Shown: positions 35,977 through 46,618 of the stretch, one piece after another
How positions within the stretch are numbered: position 1 is the first letter of the stretch
Layout: the number at the start of each line of letters is the position of its first letter
NCBI RefSeq assembly: GCF_002831625.1
Contig: NZ_CP025116.1
Location: 1,116,001-1,180,000, forward strand
DNA length: 64,000 nt
Source of the DNA: Nonlabens sp. MB-3u-79
Lineage (GTDB): Bacteria > Bacteroidota > Bacteroidia > Flavobacteriales > Flavobacteriaceae
Reading direction: 5' to 3'
Made by a program: the position numbers and the translations under genes
Notes under the pieces: generated by a model
Databases searched by the model: none
The model's input: only the letters and a program-made list of their open reading frames with translations
Told to the model about the DNA's origin: nothing

Positions 35977-37155
35977 CTACTCTTTTTCTTTTATTTGAAG
36001 CAGCTCTATTTTATCGAGCACGTCATCTTTATTAATTCCCACGGCAGGTTCCAGCCCATAGGCAATATTAAATGCTTTTATCGCTCTAGAAGGTCTTCCA
36101 AGGCCTTCATATCCTATGCCTTCTATAAACCGCCCATAAAGCAGAGTTGGGTATTCCTTATCAGCAAGAACACCTATACTTATGAGTTGATCCCAATCCT
36201 TTTTGGAGGCTACATAGTCCGAAATAGTAACAAGATCTACAAGACGTAACTTCATATCCACGCCATAGACTTCTTTGATCATACGGTACTTTTCTAGAAT
36301 GCGGTCCATAACGCTGACCATGCCTTTTTTATTTTCTAGGCCTTCAAATTTTGCTTCTTCCGCCAGATCTTCAATAAGGAGTTTTTCTTCGTCTATGAGC
36401 TGGTATTCATTAAAAATAAACTCCAGTCCGCGAGGGATAGCATGAGTGGCAACGGTGTATTTATTAGAGCCTTTTATAGCTTCATGTTTGAGGTGTAAAT
36501 TTTTCTTGGTACCAAATAATGAGTCGGTTTCTTTTGTGATGAGCTCGTTGAGCAAATTATCATTCTCTGGGGTGGCCACATAGAAATAGTTGTATTCTTC
36601 TAATTGGCTTATTTTACTGATCAAGTTTTCTTTAATCAGGGTTGAATATTCTGGAGCAATTTGAATAAATGCGTTTACGGGTATTTTTTTACGCATGATG
36701 TAGAAACTAGCAAGATTTGCGGTGATGTCTTTTCCTACTATTACAGTAAACGGCGCTACTCGATACTCATCTATCATGGTCTGTCTTATTTCCATAACAA
36801 AGTCCATAAATTTGAGTGACTGAGGCTCTGGAAAACCAGATTCTCGATTGATTTGGGTTTCATCATAACGACTTTCTCTCTGGTTGATACCTATCACAAA
36901 AGATTCTGGCATTTGATCCCAGTAAGAAAGATAGTCTACTGTTCCAGCAACCGGTTCAAAAAGAAAGTCTCCATCGAGAACAATTACTAACGGATACGTC
37001 TTTTCAGGATTTGCAGCATAATTACGCGGTTTTAAGATCTTTACATTGCGTTCTTCTCCCAAAACATCACTAGGAAAAGCTCTATATAAAGCTTGAGAAA
37101 TTGCCAATTGACTTATAAATAAAGCCATTATGAGCACTATAAATTTTTTCATCAA
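35977..37155 (-). CDS. Esterase-like alpha/beta hydrolase-fold protein lacking the nucleophile
   Basis: The 392-residue secreted protein (signal peptide MKKFIVLIMALFISQLAIS) resembles the esterase family: LVIVLDGDFLFEPVAGTVDY, FVIGINQRESRYDET, EYRVAPFTVIVG. Where family members have GHSLGG, it reads GKDITA, so the Ser is replaced. It may be a non-catalytic binding protein. The C-terminal about 120 residues have a tetratricopeptide-like look (GRFIEGIGYEGLGRPSRAIK). It abuts radA and lies 27 bases after the membrane protein gene. Confidence 0.75.
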   Translation of the reverse strand: MMKKFIVLIMALFISQLAISQALYRAFPSDVLGEERNVKILKPRNYAANPEKTYPLVIVLDGDFLFEPVAGTVDYLSYWDQMPESFVIGINQRESRYDETQINRESGFPEPQSLKFMDFVMEIRQTMIDEYRVAPFTVIVGKDITANLASFYIMRKKIPVNAFIQIAPEYSTLIKENLISKISQLEEYNYFYVATPENDNLLNELITKETDSLFGTKKNLHLKHEAIKGSNKYTVATHAIPRGLEFIFNEYQLIDEEKLLIEDLAEEAKFEGLENKKGMVSVMDRILEKYRMIKEVYGVDMKLRLVDLVTISDYVASKKDWDQLISIGVLADKEYPTLLYGRFIEGIGYEGLGRPSRAIKAFNIAYGLEPAVGINKDDVLDKIELLQIKEKE

Positions 37156-37182
37156 ACAAAAATTAAGAAGCGAAATTTACAA

Positions 37183-38166
37183 TTATTTACCTGAAAGACT
37201 GCCTTTCAAAGATAATAATAGAAGAGATAGTGACCCATAAACTAATACCAGAATGGTTTGGGACAACCATAAAATCCATCCAAAAGAGGTTCCTAATGGT
37301 TCTGAAATACCAAAAACCAGCAGTACCTGAGCTATAAAATAGGGATAAGCACCAAAGCCACCATTAGTAAAGGCTACCGCAAAACTACCAGCTACAAAGG
37401 CACATAAGATGGCGCTTATAGGTATAGTTTCTATTCCAGGTATAGCAAAAATACTAACGTAAAACATGAGCAAATACATGCCCCAAATAAACAGGGTGTG
37501 AAGGAAGTACCACCATTTTTTCTTCATGGTCCAAATGGTCATAAATCCTTCTTTCATGCCTAGGATAAAACTTTTTAGTCTGTTAAAAAGCTGAATACGT
37601 CTCGAGATGAAAACAATCAAAATAACTAGTACTAGAAATATACCAGAATAAAGCAGGATTTTTGCGGGTTCCGTTTTCGCGAAAGCGTCATCTATACGAG
37701 TCTTAAAGAAGTTAACAATAGCATCTCCTGCAGTAAGAACGGCGACTGCTGTAATGATTAAAAGAACAATAAGGTCTAGCACGCGCTCTGCAATAATGGT
37801 TCCTATAGCTTTATCCATAGGCACCTGGTCAGAGCGATTAACAATAGCCGCTCTTGAAATTTCACCACTGCGAGGAATGATCAGGTTCATGGCATAACCA
37901 GCTCCTATTGCCATAACATTAGTTATGAATTTAGGGGTTGCGCCTAAAGTTTCAAGCATGTAATTCCATCTCCATGCTCTAGATAAATGACTTAAAAAAG
38001 CAAAAAACAGAGAAAGAATGATCCATGCATAGTTTGCATCTAGAAGATAAGAGTAGATTTTATCTCTCTCTAGATCTGTAAACTGGTTGTAGGAATAATA
38101 AATAAGGAAAAAGCCCAATAATAAGGGCAGGGCAATTTTTAATATTTTGAAAATGACTTTTTTCAC
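37183..38166 (-). CDS. Lysylphosphatidylglycerol synthase TM-region/UPF0104 family membrane protein
   Basis: The 327-residue protein has about eight hydrophobic segments and the family markers SHLSRAWRWNYMLE, RSGEISRAAIVNR, AERVLDLIVLL and TNGGFGAYPY. The family includes flippase or transporter domains of MprF and glycan transport partners; a single membrane domain here has no catalytic part. The substrate is unknown. A variant palindrome encodes DDAFAKTEP in a loop near residue 162. It sits four bases after panD. Confidence 0.85.
   Translation of the reverse strand: MKKVIFKILKIALPLLLGFFLIYYSYNQFTDLERDKIYSYLLDANYAWIILSLFFAFLSHLSRAWRWNYMLETLGATPKFITNVMAIGAGYAMNLIIPRSGEISRAAIVNRSDQVPMDKAIGTIIAERVLDLIVLLIITAVAVLTAGDAIVNFFKTRIDDAFAKTEPAKILLYSGIFLVLVILIVFISRRIQLFNRLKSFILGMKEGFMTIWTMKKKWWYFLHTLFIWGMYLLMFYVSIFAIPGIETIPISAILCAFVAGSFAVAFTNGGFGAYPYFIAQVLLVFGISEPLGTSFGWILWLSQTILVLVYGSLSLLLLSLKGSLSGK
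37673..37686. repeat. Palindrome variant, one mismatch
   Basis: GTTTTCGCGAAAGC in the flippase-like membrane gene, encoding AFAKT; preceded by GGTTCC. Confidence 0.75.
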
Positions 38167-38169
38167 TGC

Positions 38170-38520
38170 TTAAGAAAGCCTGTTGTCTTCTTCATTAGGA
38201 AAGAGAAGCGTAGGCTTGAACTTTTTAGCTTCTTCCATAGTCATTTGAGCGTAACAAATAAGTATGAGTACGTCTCCTTTAGAAACTTTTCTAGCGGCAG
38301 CACCATTAAGTGTGATTTCACCACTACCTCTAGGTCCTGGAATAGCATAGGTTTCTAGACGATTACCGTTATTATTATTAACGATTTGCACTTTCTCTCC
38401 CTCTACTATGTTTGCACCGTCCATAAGGTCTTCATCAATAGTGATGCTCCCTATGTAATTAAGGTCTGCTCCGGTTACCTTAACTCGGTGGATTTTTGAT
38501 TTTACAACTGTGATTAACAT
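38170..38520 (-). CDS. panD: Aspartate 1-decarboxylase
   Basis: The 116-residue proenzyme makes beta-alanine for pantothenate. The self-cleavage site Gly24-Ser25 is visible in NYIGSITID, with the conserved [12 protein letters not shown] ahead and [12 protein letters not shown] later. It follows panC by 54 bases on the same strand, so the two final inputs of pantothenate synthesis are produced together. Confidence 0.96.
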   Translation of the reverse strand: MLITVVKSKIHRVKVTGADLNYIGSITIDEDLMDGANIVEGEKVQIVNNNNGNRLETYAIPGPRGSGEITLNGAAARKVSKGDVLILICYAQMTMEEAKKFKPTLLFPNEEDNRLS

Positions 38521-38574
38521 GCTGCAAAGATACGATTTACTATAATTATTTTAATGCTAAGATTTAAAAGTATG

Positions 38575-39429
38575 TTAGGAATACAGCGCTGTGTTATCTA
38601 TAAGCCTAACACCTTCTATGTGCGCCACAATAAAACCTCTGTAATGATGGTTTTTATACTTACGTGTTACTGGTTTTAAGGTCTCCTCACTTGCTATAGT
38701 AAAATATTCTAGCTCAAAATCGGGCTCTTTTTCAAAAAGTTGCTCCACTAGTTTTTGAGTATTTTTTATACTGTGCTGTCTGAAATATTTTTTTGCCAGC
38801 TGCAAGGAGGCATATATGAGTTGGGCTTTTTCACGAGCTTCGGGAGATAAGCGTTCATTTCTTGAACTCATTGCCAGGCCATGCGGTTCTCTTTCTACAG
38901 GGCAGCCTCTTATTTTTATGTTCCACTTTTGTTTTTCAACTAGCTTTTTAACTATTTGTAATTGTTGAAAGTCTTTTTCACCAAAAAAGGCTTGGTCTGG
39001 ATTAATTACCTTAAAAAGAAATTCAAGAATTGTTCCTACGCCATCAAAGTGTCCTGGACGATTTGCACCTTCCATAACATTTTCTAAACCGTCATAGCGA
39101 TAGGTCTTTGCGACAGTTTTCTTTCCATAAACATCTTCAACTCCAGGGGCGTAAACGGTGAGGTTATCGGCGTTTATATACTTCTTGATAAGTGCGACGT
39201 CGTTATTTACCGTTCGCGGATATTTCTCCAGATCTTTTTTATTATCAAATTGTGTAGGATTAACAAAAATGGATACGACTAGTTGATCACATTGGGAAAT
39301 AGCTTCCTTCATTAAAGAGATGTGACCATTGTGTAGAGCACCCATAGTAGGCACAAAGCCTATGGTTTCAGAGCTTTTAACCTTTTTTTTAAGATGCTCG
39401 ACAAGTAATTTATGAGATTTAAAAATCAT
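38575..39429 (-). CDS. panC: Pantoate-beta-alanine ligase
   Basis: The start is taken at 39429 (MIFKSHKLL), giving 284 residues; the frame is open to 39504 but a well-formed promoter lies within that leader. The enzyme joins pantoate and beta-alanine with ATP. Motifs: PTMGALHNGH, FVNPTQF, FGEKDFQQL and the KMSKS-like MSSRNERLS. It leads the minus-strand operon panC-panD-membrane protein-esterase-like-radA. Confidence 0.95.
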   Translation of the reverse strand: MIFKSHKLLVEHLKKKVKSSETIGFVPTMGALHNGHISLMKEAISQCDQLVVSIFVNPTQFDNKKDLEKYPRTVNNDVALIKKYINADNLTVYAPGVEDVYGKKTVAKTYRYDGLENVMEGANRPGHFDGVGTILEFLFKVINPDQAFFGEKDFQQLQIVKKLVEKQKWNIKIRGCPVEREPHGLAMSSRNERLSPEAREKAQLIYASLQLAKKYFRQHSIKNTQKLVEQLFEKEPDFELEYFTIASEETLKPVTRKYKNHHYRGFIVAHIEGVRLIDNTALYS

Positions 39430-39453
39430 AACAATCTGAATATGGTAGGTCCT

Positions 39454-39484
39454 ACAAACATAAGGTTTACAAAGCAAAGTGCAA
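39454..39484 (-). promoter_or_regulatory. Promoter of panC operon
   Basis: On the minus strand, TATGTTTG (complement of 39454-39461) matches the -7 consensus, with TTG (complement of 39482-39484) 19-20 bases upstream as -33. It lies 25 bases before the panC ATG at 39429. Confidence 0.65.
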
Positions 39485-39493
39485 GAAATTGCG

Positions 39494-39501
39494 TATTTTT
39501 G
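39494..39501 (+). promoter_or_regulatory. Candidate -7 element (TATTTTTG) for the starch-synthase-like gene
   Basis: TATTTTTG lies 37 bases before the ATG at 39538 and is divergent from the panC promoter, which it nearly touches. Confidence 0.5.
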
Positions 39502-39537
39502 CAACTTGCTTAAAGTTAGGCATCAATAAATCTATCT

Positions 39538-40365
39538 ATGAAGGAAAAAAGAGTTTTATACGTATCATCTGAAGTCATACCTTATTTACCTGAGACCGAG
39601 GCATCCTCGATGTCATATTTTGCTCCTAAAATGGTAAATGATCGTGGTGGCCAGATACGTATTTTCATGCCGAGATTTGGAAATATTAATGAGAGAAGAC
39701 ATCAACTACATGAGGTGATACGCCTTAGTGGGATGAACTTAATCATCAATGATTTAGACATGCCGCTTATTATTAAAGTAGCCTCTATTCCTAAAGAGCG
39801 TATGCAAGTATATTTCATTGATAATGAAGATTATTTCAAAAGAAAAGCTACGCTAACGGATGAAGACGGAAACCTTTTTCCAGATAATGATGAGCGTGCT
39901 ATATTTTTTGCAAAGGGAGTCATAGAAACCGTTAAAAAATTAAATTGGGCACCAGATATTATTCATGTTCATGGCTGGTTAGCTAGTTTGCTTCCATTAT
40001 ACCTTAAAAACTACTATGGGAATGATCCATTGTTTGAGGAAAGTAAAATAGTGACCTCTATATATAATCAATCCTTTGAAGGAGCGTTAGATGATGAGAT
40101 GATTGAGAAACTTCAATATGATGCATTAGATGACGAGGCTTTAGAAGAGTTTCATGAGCCTACCTATATTAATTTAATGAAAAGCGCTGTAAAATACAGT
40201 GATGCTATTATTAAAGGTAGTGAAGAATTAGATCCTGAAATTGATGAATATATTGATGCACAAGAAAACAAGCCTACTTTAAAATACTATTCCCCAGAAG
40301 AATTTGCTGATGCGTATGAGGAGTTCTACCTTGATCAAGTTTTAAACGAAAAAGAAGAAGCTTAA
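39538..40365 (+). CDS. Starch/glycogen synthase-like protein (GT5 N-domain only)
   Basis: The 275-residue protein has the N-terminal GT5 fold: RVLYVSSEVIPYL, ADP-sugar-type PDIIHVHGWLASLLPLYLKN. It lacks the C-terminal GT half seen in active glycogen synthases (usually about 480 residues). The KxGGL substrate loop is replaced by ETEASSMS. It is probably not a synthase and may have another role. It is five bases from the DUF4270 gene. Such genes next to panC in Flavobacteria are common, as far as I recall. Confidence 0.8.
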   Translation: MKEKRVLYVSSEVIPYLPETEASSMSYFAPKMVNDRGGQIRIFMPRFGNINERRHQLHEVIRLSGMNLIINDLDMPLIIKVASIPKERMQVYFIDNEDYFKRKATLTDEDGNLFPDNDERAIFFAKGVIETVKKLNWAPDIIHVHGWLASLLPLYLKNYYGNDPLFEESKIVTSIYNQSFEGALDDEMIEKLQYDALDDEALEEFHEPTYINLMKSAVKYSDAIIKGSEELDPEIDEYIDAQENKPTLKYYSPEEFADAYEEFYLDQVLNEKEEA

Positions 40366-40370
40366 GAAAA

Positions 40371-41978
40371 ATGAAAAAAATGTTATGTAAGGCTGCGATC
40401 GTAATCGTGGCAGTTTTAGGAGTGGTGTCCTGTGAAAATGAATTAACCCCTTTGGGAGCTAATTTTTTAGGAGAGGATCCTGCAAATGTTATTAAAGAGG
40501 CTGAGTTTGATGTGAAGACATATAGTGTTCCTGTGAATCCGATTCAAACAGATAATTTCAATTCTTTTCCTTTTGGTGTATATGATGATCCGACGTATGG
40601 GAGGTCTACTTACTCTTTAGTTACTCAAATAGACCCTAATTTCACAAGCCCGTCTTTTGGGCAAAACAAGGTGGTAGAAGAGGTTATTTTAGAAGTGCCT
40701 TATTTCTCAAGATTAACAGGAGTTAATGGTGAAGACAGTACCTATCGTATTGATTCCCTTTATGGAATGAGCCCTGTTCATCTTCAGATATTCAGGAGCA
40801 ATTATTTTTTAAATAGTTTTGACCCACAAGATGTGACTCAAAATGCGGTTTATTATTCTAATTTTGAGAGTACTATAGATATGAATCGAGGGGATCTAAT
40901 CTATGAAAACATTTCATTCTTACCAGACCCTGCTGAGATTGATCTTCTGGGAACTAATGATGAAGGAGATTTAGAGGTAACGGAGAGGTTAACTCCTAGG
41001 CTTAGGGTTTCCCTACCTATTGATTATTGGGAAACAGTGATTATTGATCAAGAAGGAAGCGCTAACCTAGCAAGTGTTAGTAATTTTCAAGACTATTTTA
41101 GAGGTCTTTATTTTAAGGTGGCAGGAGCAACAAATTCTGGTAATCTAATTCATCTTGATATGAATAATGCTTTAATCGATATTAAAGTGAATTCTGATTT
41201 TCCAGATATTAGCGATTTTGATGAGGATGGCGATACTACAGAATTAAATAATATTACTTCAAATTTCCGCTTGAACTTTAATGGTAATAAAATCGTTTTC
41301 ATAAATAATGACTTTAGTCCTAGTATACTAAGTGATATTGCAGGTTCTAATGATCCTATAAATGGAGCCGAAAATATTTATTTAAAAGGAGGCCCTGGAT
41401 CAATCGCTGTTATAGAGTTGTTTGGTCAAGCGACAAATAGCGCAAATGGAGAGGCTCAAGTGCTTTCTGATATTATTGCAAATGATTGGTTGATCAATGA
41501 AGCCTCTATTGAGTTTTACGTCGACCAATCTAATATAACTGGTGGAGAGAGTGAGCCGGAAAGAATTTTTATATACGATTATGATGAAAATCGCATTCTT
41601 GCAGACTTTGCTTTATCTGGGAATGGTACTTCTGGCGGGGTTAATACTAACATCAATCACTTAGGGAGATTGGAAAGGGTCATTACAGATGATCTTAGCT
41701 CAGATGGGGTGAAGTATAAGATTGTTCTTACGCAACACGTAAGCAACATCATTCGTGGTAATATAGACAACAACAGATTGGCAATTGTGTCTAGTCAAAA
41801 TGTTGCTTTGGTGGGAAGTAATAAGGTTTTGAATACCATGAATCCCAATCCAGATTTAACGACTATACCACTTAGTGCTGCTCTTTCTCATGAAGGTACC
41901 GTGCTGCACGGTAATCTTTCTACAGATATAGATAAAAGACCTAAGTTGATATTGCGTTATTCTGAAACAACCAATTAA
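40371..41978 (+). CDS. DUF4270 domain lipoprotein
   Basis: The 535-residue protein has a lipobox (VLGVVSCENE) and the DUF4270 opening LTPLGANFLGEDPANV, with GVYDDPTYGRSTYSLVTQ following. DUF4270 proteins are Bacteroidota surface or periplasmic lipoproteins of unknown function. It stands in a run with the starch-synthase-like gene and glmS (gaps of 5 and 10 bases), so all three are probably one transcript, which would suggest a link to envelope sugar supply. Confidence 0.88.
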   Translation: MKKMLCKAAIVIVAVLGVVSCENELTPLGANFLGEDPANVIKEAEFDVKTYSVPVNPIQTDNFNSFPFGVYDDPTYGRSTYSLVTQIDPNFTSPSFGQNKVVEEVILEVPYFSRLTGVNGEDSTYRIDSLYGMSPVHLQIFRSNYFLNSFDPQDVTQNAVYYSNFESTIDMNRGDLIYENISFLPDPAEIDLLGTNDEGDLEVTERLTPRLRVSLPIDYWETVIIDQEGSANLASVSNFQDYFRGLYFKVAGATNSGNLIHLDMNNALIDIKVNSDFPDISDFDEDGDTTELNNITSNFRLNFNGNKIVFINNDFSPSILSDIAGSNDPINGAENIYLKGGPGSIAVIELFGQATNSANGEAQVLSDIIANDWLINEASIEFYVDQSNITGGESEPERIFIYDYDENRILADFALSGNGTSGGVNTNINHLGRLERVITDDLSSDGVKYKIVLTQHVSNIIRGNIDNNRLAIVSSQNVALVGSNKVLNTMNPNPDLTTIPLSAALSHEGTVLHGNLSTDIDKRPKLILRYSETTN

Positions 41979-41988
41979 AAAATAATAT

Positions 41989-43836
41989 ATGTGCGGAATT
42001 GTAGGTTACATAGGGCATCGACAGGCATACCCTATTGTTTTAAATGGTCTTAAAAGACTAGAGTACAGAGGCTATGACAGTGCTGGAATAGCCATATATG
42101 ATGGTGAAGAGCTTAAGTTCTCTAAAACAAAAGGAAAAGTAGTTGATCTACAAGCTCAACTAGAGGCTGAAATTTCTACAAAAGGAACTATAGCGATAGG
42201 TCATACCAGATGGGCGACCCACGGGGTGCCTAATGATGTAAATTCTCATCCTCATTTTTCAAATAGCGGTGATCTAGTGATTATCCATAACGGTATTATA
42301 GAAAACTATGAGCCACTAAAGCAAGAGTTAAAAAACAGAGGGTATACCTTTCAATCGGACACAGATACTGAGGTACTTGTGAACCTGATAGAAGATGTCA
42401 AAACAAAACAAAACGTCAAGTTAGGTAAAGCAGTACAAATAGCTCTTAATCAAACAATAGGTGCATATGCAATAGCTGTTTTTGATCGTAAAAAACCTAA
42501 CGAGATCGTCGTTGCCCGGCTCGGGTCTCCTCTCGCTATAGGTGTAGGAGAAAACGAGTATTTCATTGCTAGTGATGCAAGTCCTTTTTTAGAATTCACT
42601 AAAAGTGCGATTTATTTGGAAGACGGTGAGATGGCAGTAGTGCGTACTCATAAGGATATAAAGGTCAGAAAAATCAAAGATGATTCCTTGGTGGCTCCTT
42701 ATGTTCAAGAATTGCAAATGAACCTGGAACAAATAGAAAAAGGGGGTTACGACCACTTTATGTTGAAAGAGATCTATGAGCAGCCGCAAGCAATTAAAGA
42801 CACTTTTAGAGGTCGCATGTTGGTAGAGAAAGGCTTAATTAGAATGGCTGGTGTCGATGATCATATCGATAAATTTATTAATGCAAAGCGTATATTAATA
42901 GTGGCATGCGGTACTTCATGGCATGCAGGCTTGGTAGCTGAATATATTTTTGAAGAACTAGCTCGCGTACCTGTTGAGGTGGAGTATGCCTCAGAGTTTA
43001 GATACCGCAATCCTGTAATAGACAAAGATGATGTGTTAATAGCTATCTCGCAGTCTGGAGAAACAGCAGACACCATGGCGGCCATAAAGCTCGCTAAAGA
43101 AAAAGGAGCATTCGTTTTTGGAGTTTGTAATGTAGTAGGGAGTTCTATTTCTAGAGAGACTCATGCTGGGGCCTATACCCATGCCGGTCCAGAAATAGGA
43201 GTGGCTTCAACAAAAGCATTTACTACTCAAATTACGGTACTTACTTTAATTGCTTTACAGCTTGCAAAGAAAAAAGGGAAGATCTCTACCAGTGAATTCC
43301 ATACCTATTTGCAGGAATTAGCTTCCATACCAGATAAAGTTGCTGAAGCATTAACTTCTAATGATCATATTGAGAAAATTGCAGAAATTTATAAAGACTC
43401 TAAAAACTGCCTTTATTTAGGTCGTGGTTTCAATTTTCCAGTAGCTTTAGAAGGAGCGTTAAAACTTAAAGAAATCAGCTACATTCACGCTGAGGGTTAT
43501 CCAGCAGCAGAAATGAAGCACGGCCCTATTGCTCTTATTGATGAGCAAATGCCAGTGATCGTCATTGCTACTAAAAAGGGCCACTACGAAAAAGTAGTCA
43601 GTAACATCCAAGAGATTAAATCACGTAGTGGTAAGATTATAGGAATTGTTACTAAAGGTGACGTGGATGTGAGAAACCTCGCAGATCATGTGATAGAAGT
43701 GCCAGAAACAATTGAGTTTTTGACTCCTTTATTAACTACTATTCCGTTACAATTGCTCTCTTACCATATCGCTGTTAAGCTGAATAAGAATGTGGATCAA
43801 CCACGTAATTTAGCAAAAAGCGTTACCGTAGAATAA
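41989..43836 (+). CDS. glmS: Glutamine-fructose-6-phosphate aminotransferase
   Basis: The 615-residue enzyme makes glucosamine-6-phosphate, the first step to UDP-GlcNAc for peptidoglycan and lipid A. Cys2 of MCGIVGYIGH is the glutaminase nucleophile; HTRWATHG, SDTDTEVL, then SIS domains with CGTSWHAG and SQSGETADT, and the C-terminus NLAKSVTVE follow. A terminator lies directly after. No glmS ribozyme is seen upstream (the gap is only 10 bases). Confidence 0.97.
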   Translation: MCGIVGYIGHRQAYPIVLNGLKRLEYRGYDSAGIAIYDGEELKFSKTKGKVVDLQAQLEAEISTKGTIAIGHTRWATHGVPNDVNSHPHFSNSGDLVIIHNGIIENYEPLKQELKNRGYTFQSDTDTEVLVNLIEDVKTKQNVKLGKAVQIALNQTIGAYAIAVFDRKKPNEIVVARLGSPLAIGVGENEYFIASDASPFLEFTKSAIYLEDGEMAVVRTHKDIKVRKIKDDSLVAPYVQELQMNLEQIEKGGYDHFMLKEIYEQPQAIKDTFRGRMLVEKGLIRMAGVDDHIDKFINAKRILIVACGTSWHAGLVAEYIFEELARVPVEVEYASEFRYRNPVIDKDDVLIAISQSGETADTMAAIKLAKEKGAFVFGVCNVVGSSISRETHAGAYTHAGPEIGVASTKAFTTQITVLTLIALQLAKKKGKISTSEFHTYLQELASIPDKVAEALTSNDHIEKIAEIYKDSKNCLYLGRGFNFPVALEGALKLKEISYIHAEGYPAAEMKHGPIALIDEQMPVIVIATKKGHYEKVVSNIQEIKSRSGKIIGIVTKGDVDVRNLADHVIEVPETIEFLTPLLTTIPLQLLSYHIAVKLNKNVDQPRNLAKSVTVE

Positions 43837-43857
43837 AACAATTAAACTCATATTTTT

Positions 43858-43887
43858 AAAAAGCTACTTCTTATGGAAGTGGCTTTT
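43858..43887 (+). terminator. Terminator after glmS
   Basis: AAAAGCTACTTC pairs with GGAAGTGGCTTTT (one G-T pair) around TTAT. Confidence 0.8.
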
Positions 43888-43913
43888 ATGTTTATGGCTA
43901 TAGCTGTTTTTGA

Positions 43914-44000
43914 GATCGCTCAGGGCGAAAGCGATAGCTAACACTATAACAGCAACAATGAAGCGCTGTTCGTTAGAAATAAGCAGGAGATGTCTCCTGC
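43914..44000. repeat. Hairpin-rich stretch before atpD
   Basis: Two dyads are visible: ATCGCT/AAGCGAT (about 43914-43934) and a perfect GCAGGAGA-TG-TCTCCTGC at 43983-44000. The second resembles in design the hairpins of the 121-bp repeat but not in sequence. No frame is open here. Confidence 0.6.
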
Positions 44001-44055
44001 GAGTAATGCAAGAAAAAAATTAAAAAACATCATGTTTTTATATATAGGAAAGCAG

Positions 44056-44063
44056 TATCTTTG
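44056..44063 (+). promoter_or_regulatory. Candidate -7 element (TATCTTTG) for atpD-atpC
   Basis: The octamer matches the consensus exactly and lies 58 bases before the ATG at 44122, giving a leader of about 50 bases. Confidence 0.6.
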
Positions 44064-44121
44064 CGCGACGAAAAACAGCCGCTTAAAGCTGTATCTTTTT
44101 AAGTTTTAAAACATTATATAA

Positions 44122-45633
<1,512 letters not shown>

Positions 45634-45705
45634 ATAAGTAAACAGTAGCAGTCTCAGCAACCAGTCTTACTGGGACTGTAAACTGGAACTGAAAACTAAA
45701 TAAAG

Positions 45706-45981
45706 ATGATTTTAGAAATAGTTACACCAGAGATGACCCTTTTTAAAGGTGAGGTAGAATCAGTTTCTGTACCCGGTATTAACGGTCAGTTTCAGATGCT
45801 AGATAATCACGCGCCTGTGGTATCCTTGCTTACTAAGGGAGCTATTAAGATTTTTGGAAGTGTAGCACTTGAAGAATCTGTTGCTGATTTGTTTACAAAA
45901 GCAGACGGTACTACTAATTTTGCCATTACTGGCGGAGTTCTAGAAATGAAAGATAACAAAGCCATTGTTTTAGCAGACTAA
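45706..45981 (+). CDS. atpC: F1F0 ATP synthase subunit epsilon
   Basis: The protein has 91 residues, starting MILEIVTPEMTLFKGEVESV, with the beta-sandwich motif GINGQFQMLDNHAPVV and GGVLEMKDNKAIVLAD. Only the N-terminal beta domain is present; the C-terminal two-helix regulatory domain of longer homologues (about 130-140 residues) is absent, as usual in Bacteroidota. It follows atpD by 72 bases. Confidence 0.94.
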   Translation: MILEIVTPEMTLFKGEVESVSVPGINGQFQMLDNHAPVVSLLTKGAIKIFGSVALEESVADLFTKADGTTNFAITGGVLEMKDNKAIVLAD

Positions 45982-46005
45982 AGCAAGACTTGTTTTAAAA
46001 ATATT

Positions 46006-46039
46006 AGAAAGCCTTTATCATTTTGATAGAGGCTTTTCT
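46006..46039 (+). terminator. Terminator after atpC
   Basis: AGAAAGCC and a TATCA arm pair with TGATA and GGCTTTTCT, with a TTTT loop. Confidence 0.8.
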
Positions 46040-46104
46040 TATGATTAGAAGTTATACCATATCAGAGACTTGATCCCTTTAGACCTTGATACTATGCAAT
46101 AAAA

Positions 46105-46132
46105 AATCCTTTGAAGCGAGCTCCAAAGGATT
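46105..46132 (-). terminator. Terminator of the ankyrin-repeat gene
   Basis: Read on the minus strand, AATCCTTTG pairs with CAAAGGATT and is followed by TTTTTT. Confidence 0.8.
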
Positions 46133-46192
46133 GATTTAATTTTTTAAAAACAGTAGGTGTGATGGATAACGACTCTACTGAGTGAGTTGCTA

Positions 46193-46618
46193 TTATTTCA
46201 ACAACTTAATCGCAGCTTCATTTCCATTGGTCATCGCGAGTTGAAGTGCTGTATTGCCGTCTACTTGAATAGATTTATCAGCTCCAGCATCTAACAGTTG
46301 AGCTACTAGATCAGCACGACCCATTTTTGCTGCCCACATTAATGGAGTGTTATCGTTACATGCTTTGTTGACATCTACTTCAGCTTCAGTGATAAGGTAT
46401 AGAGCAACATCTGAGCTTCCCATTTGAACAGCTAGTTGCAGAAGAGTTGCTTTCCTAGTGCCAGCTTGTAGGCATTCGTTTTTGTTGGTGTCGTTAACTA
46501 AAACTTTAAGGTCTGTAGGGCTATCATTTTTTAGAGCAATAGTCATTTCTCTAGTTAAATCTTGAGCGCTTGCGGTTCCTGCTAGGATAAGAGCGAGAAT
46601 AAAAAGAACTTTTTTCAT
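46193..46618 (-). CDS. Secreted ankyrin-repeat protein
   Basis: The 141-residue protein has a signal peptide (MKKVLFILALILAGTASA) and then about three ankyrin repeats, seen in GTRKATLLQLAVQMGSSDVA, NDNTPLMWAAKMGRADLVAQ and GNTALQLAMTNGNEAAIKLL (each about 33 residues). Ankyrin repeats bind partner proteins; the partner is not indicated by context. The gene is alone and has its own terminator. Confidence 0.88.
   Translation of the reverse strand: MKKVLFILALILAGTASAQDLTREMTIALKNDSPTDLKVLVNDTNKNECLQAGTRKATLLQLAVQMGSSDVALYLITEAEVDVNKACNDNTPLMWAAKMGRADLVAQLLDAGADKSIQVDGNTALQLAMTNGNEAAIKLLK

Noticed and set aside
39430..39504. panC start at the upstream codon
   Set aside because: This leader contains the promoter -7 and -33 elements and the shorter form matches the family.
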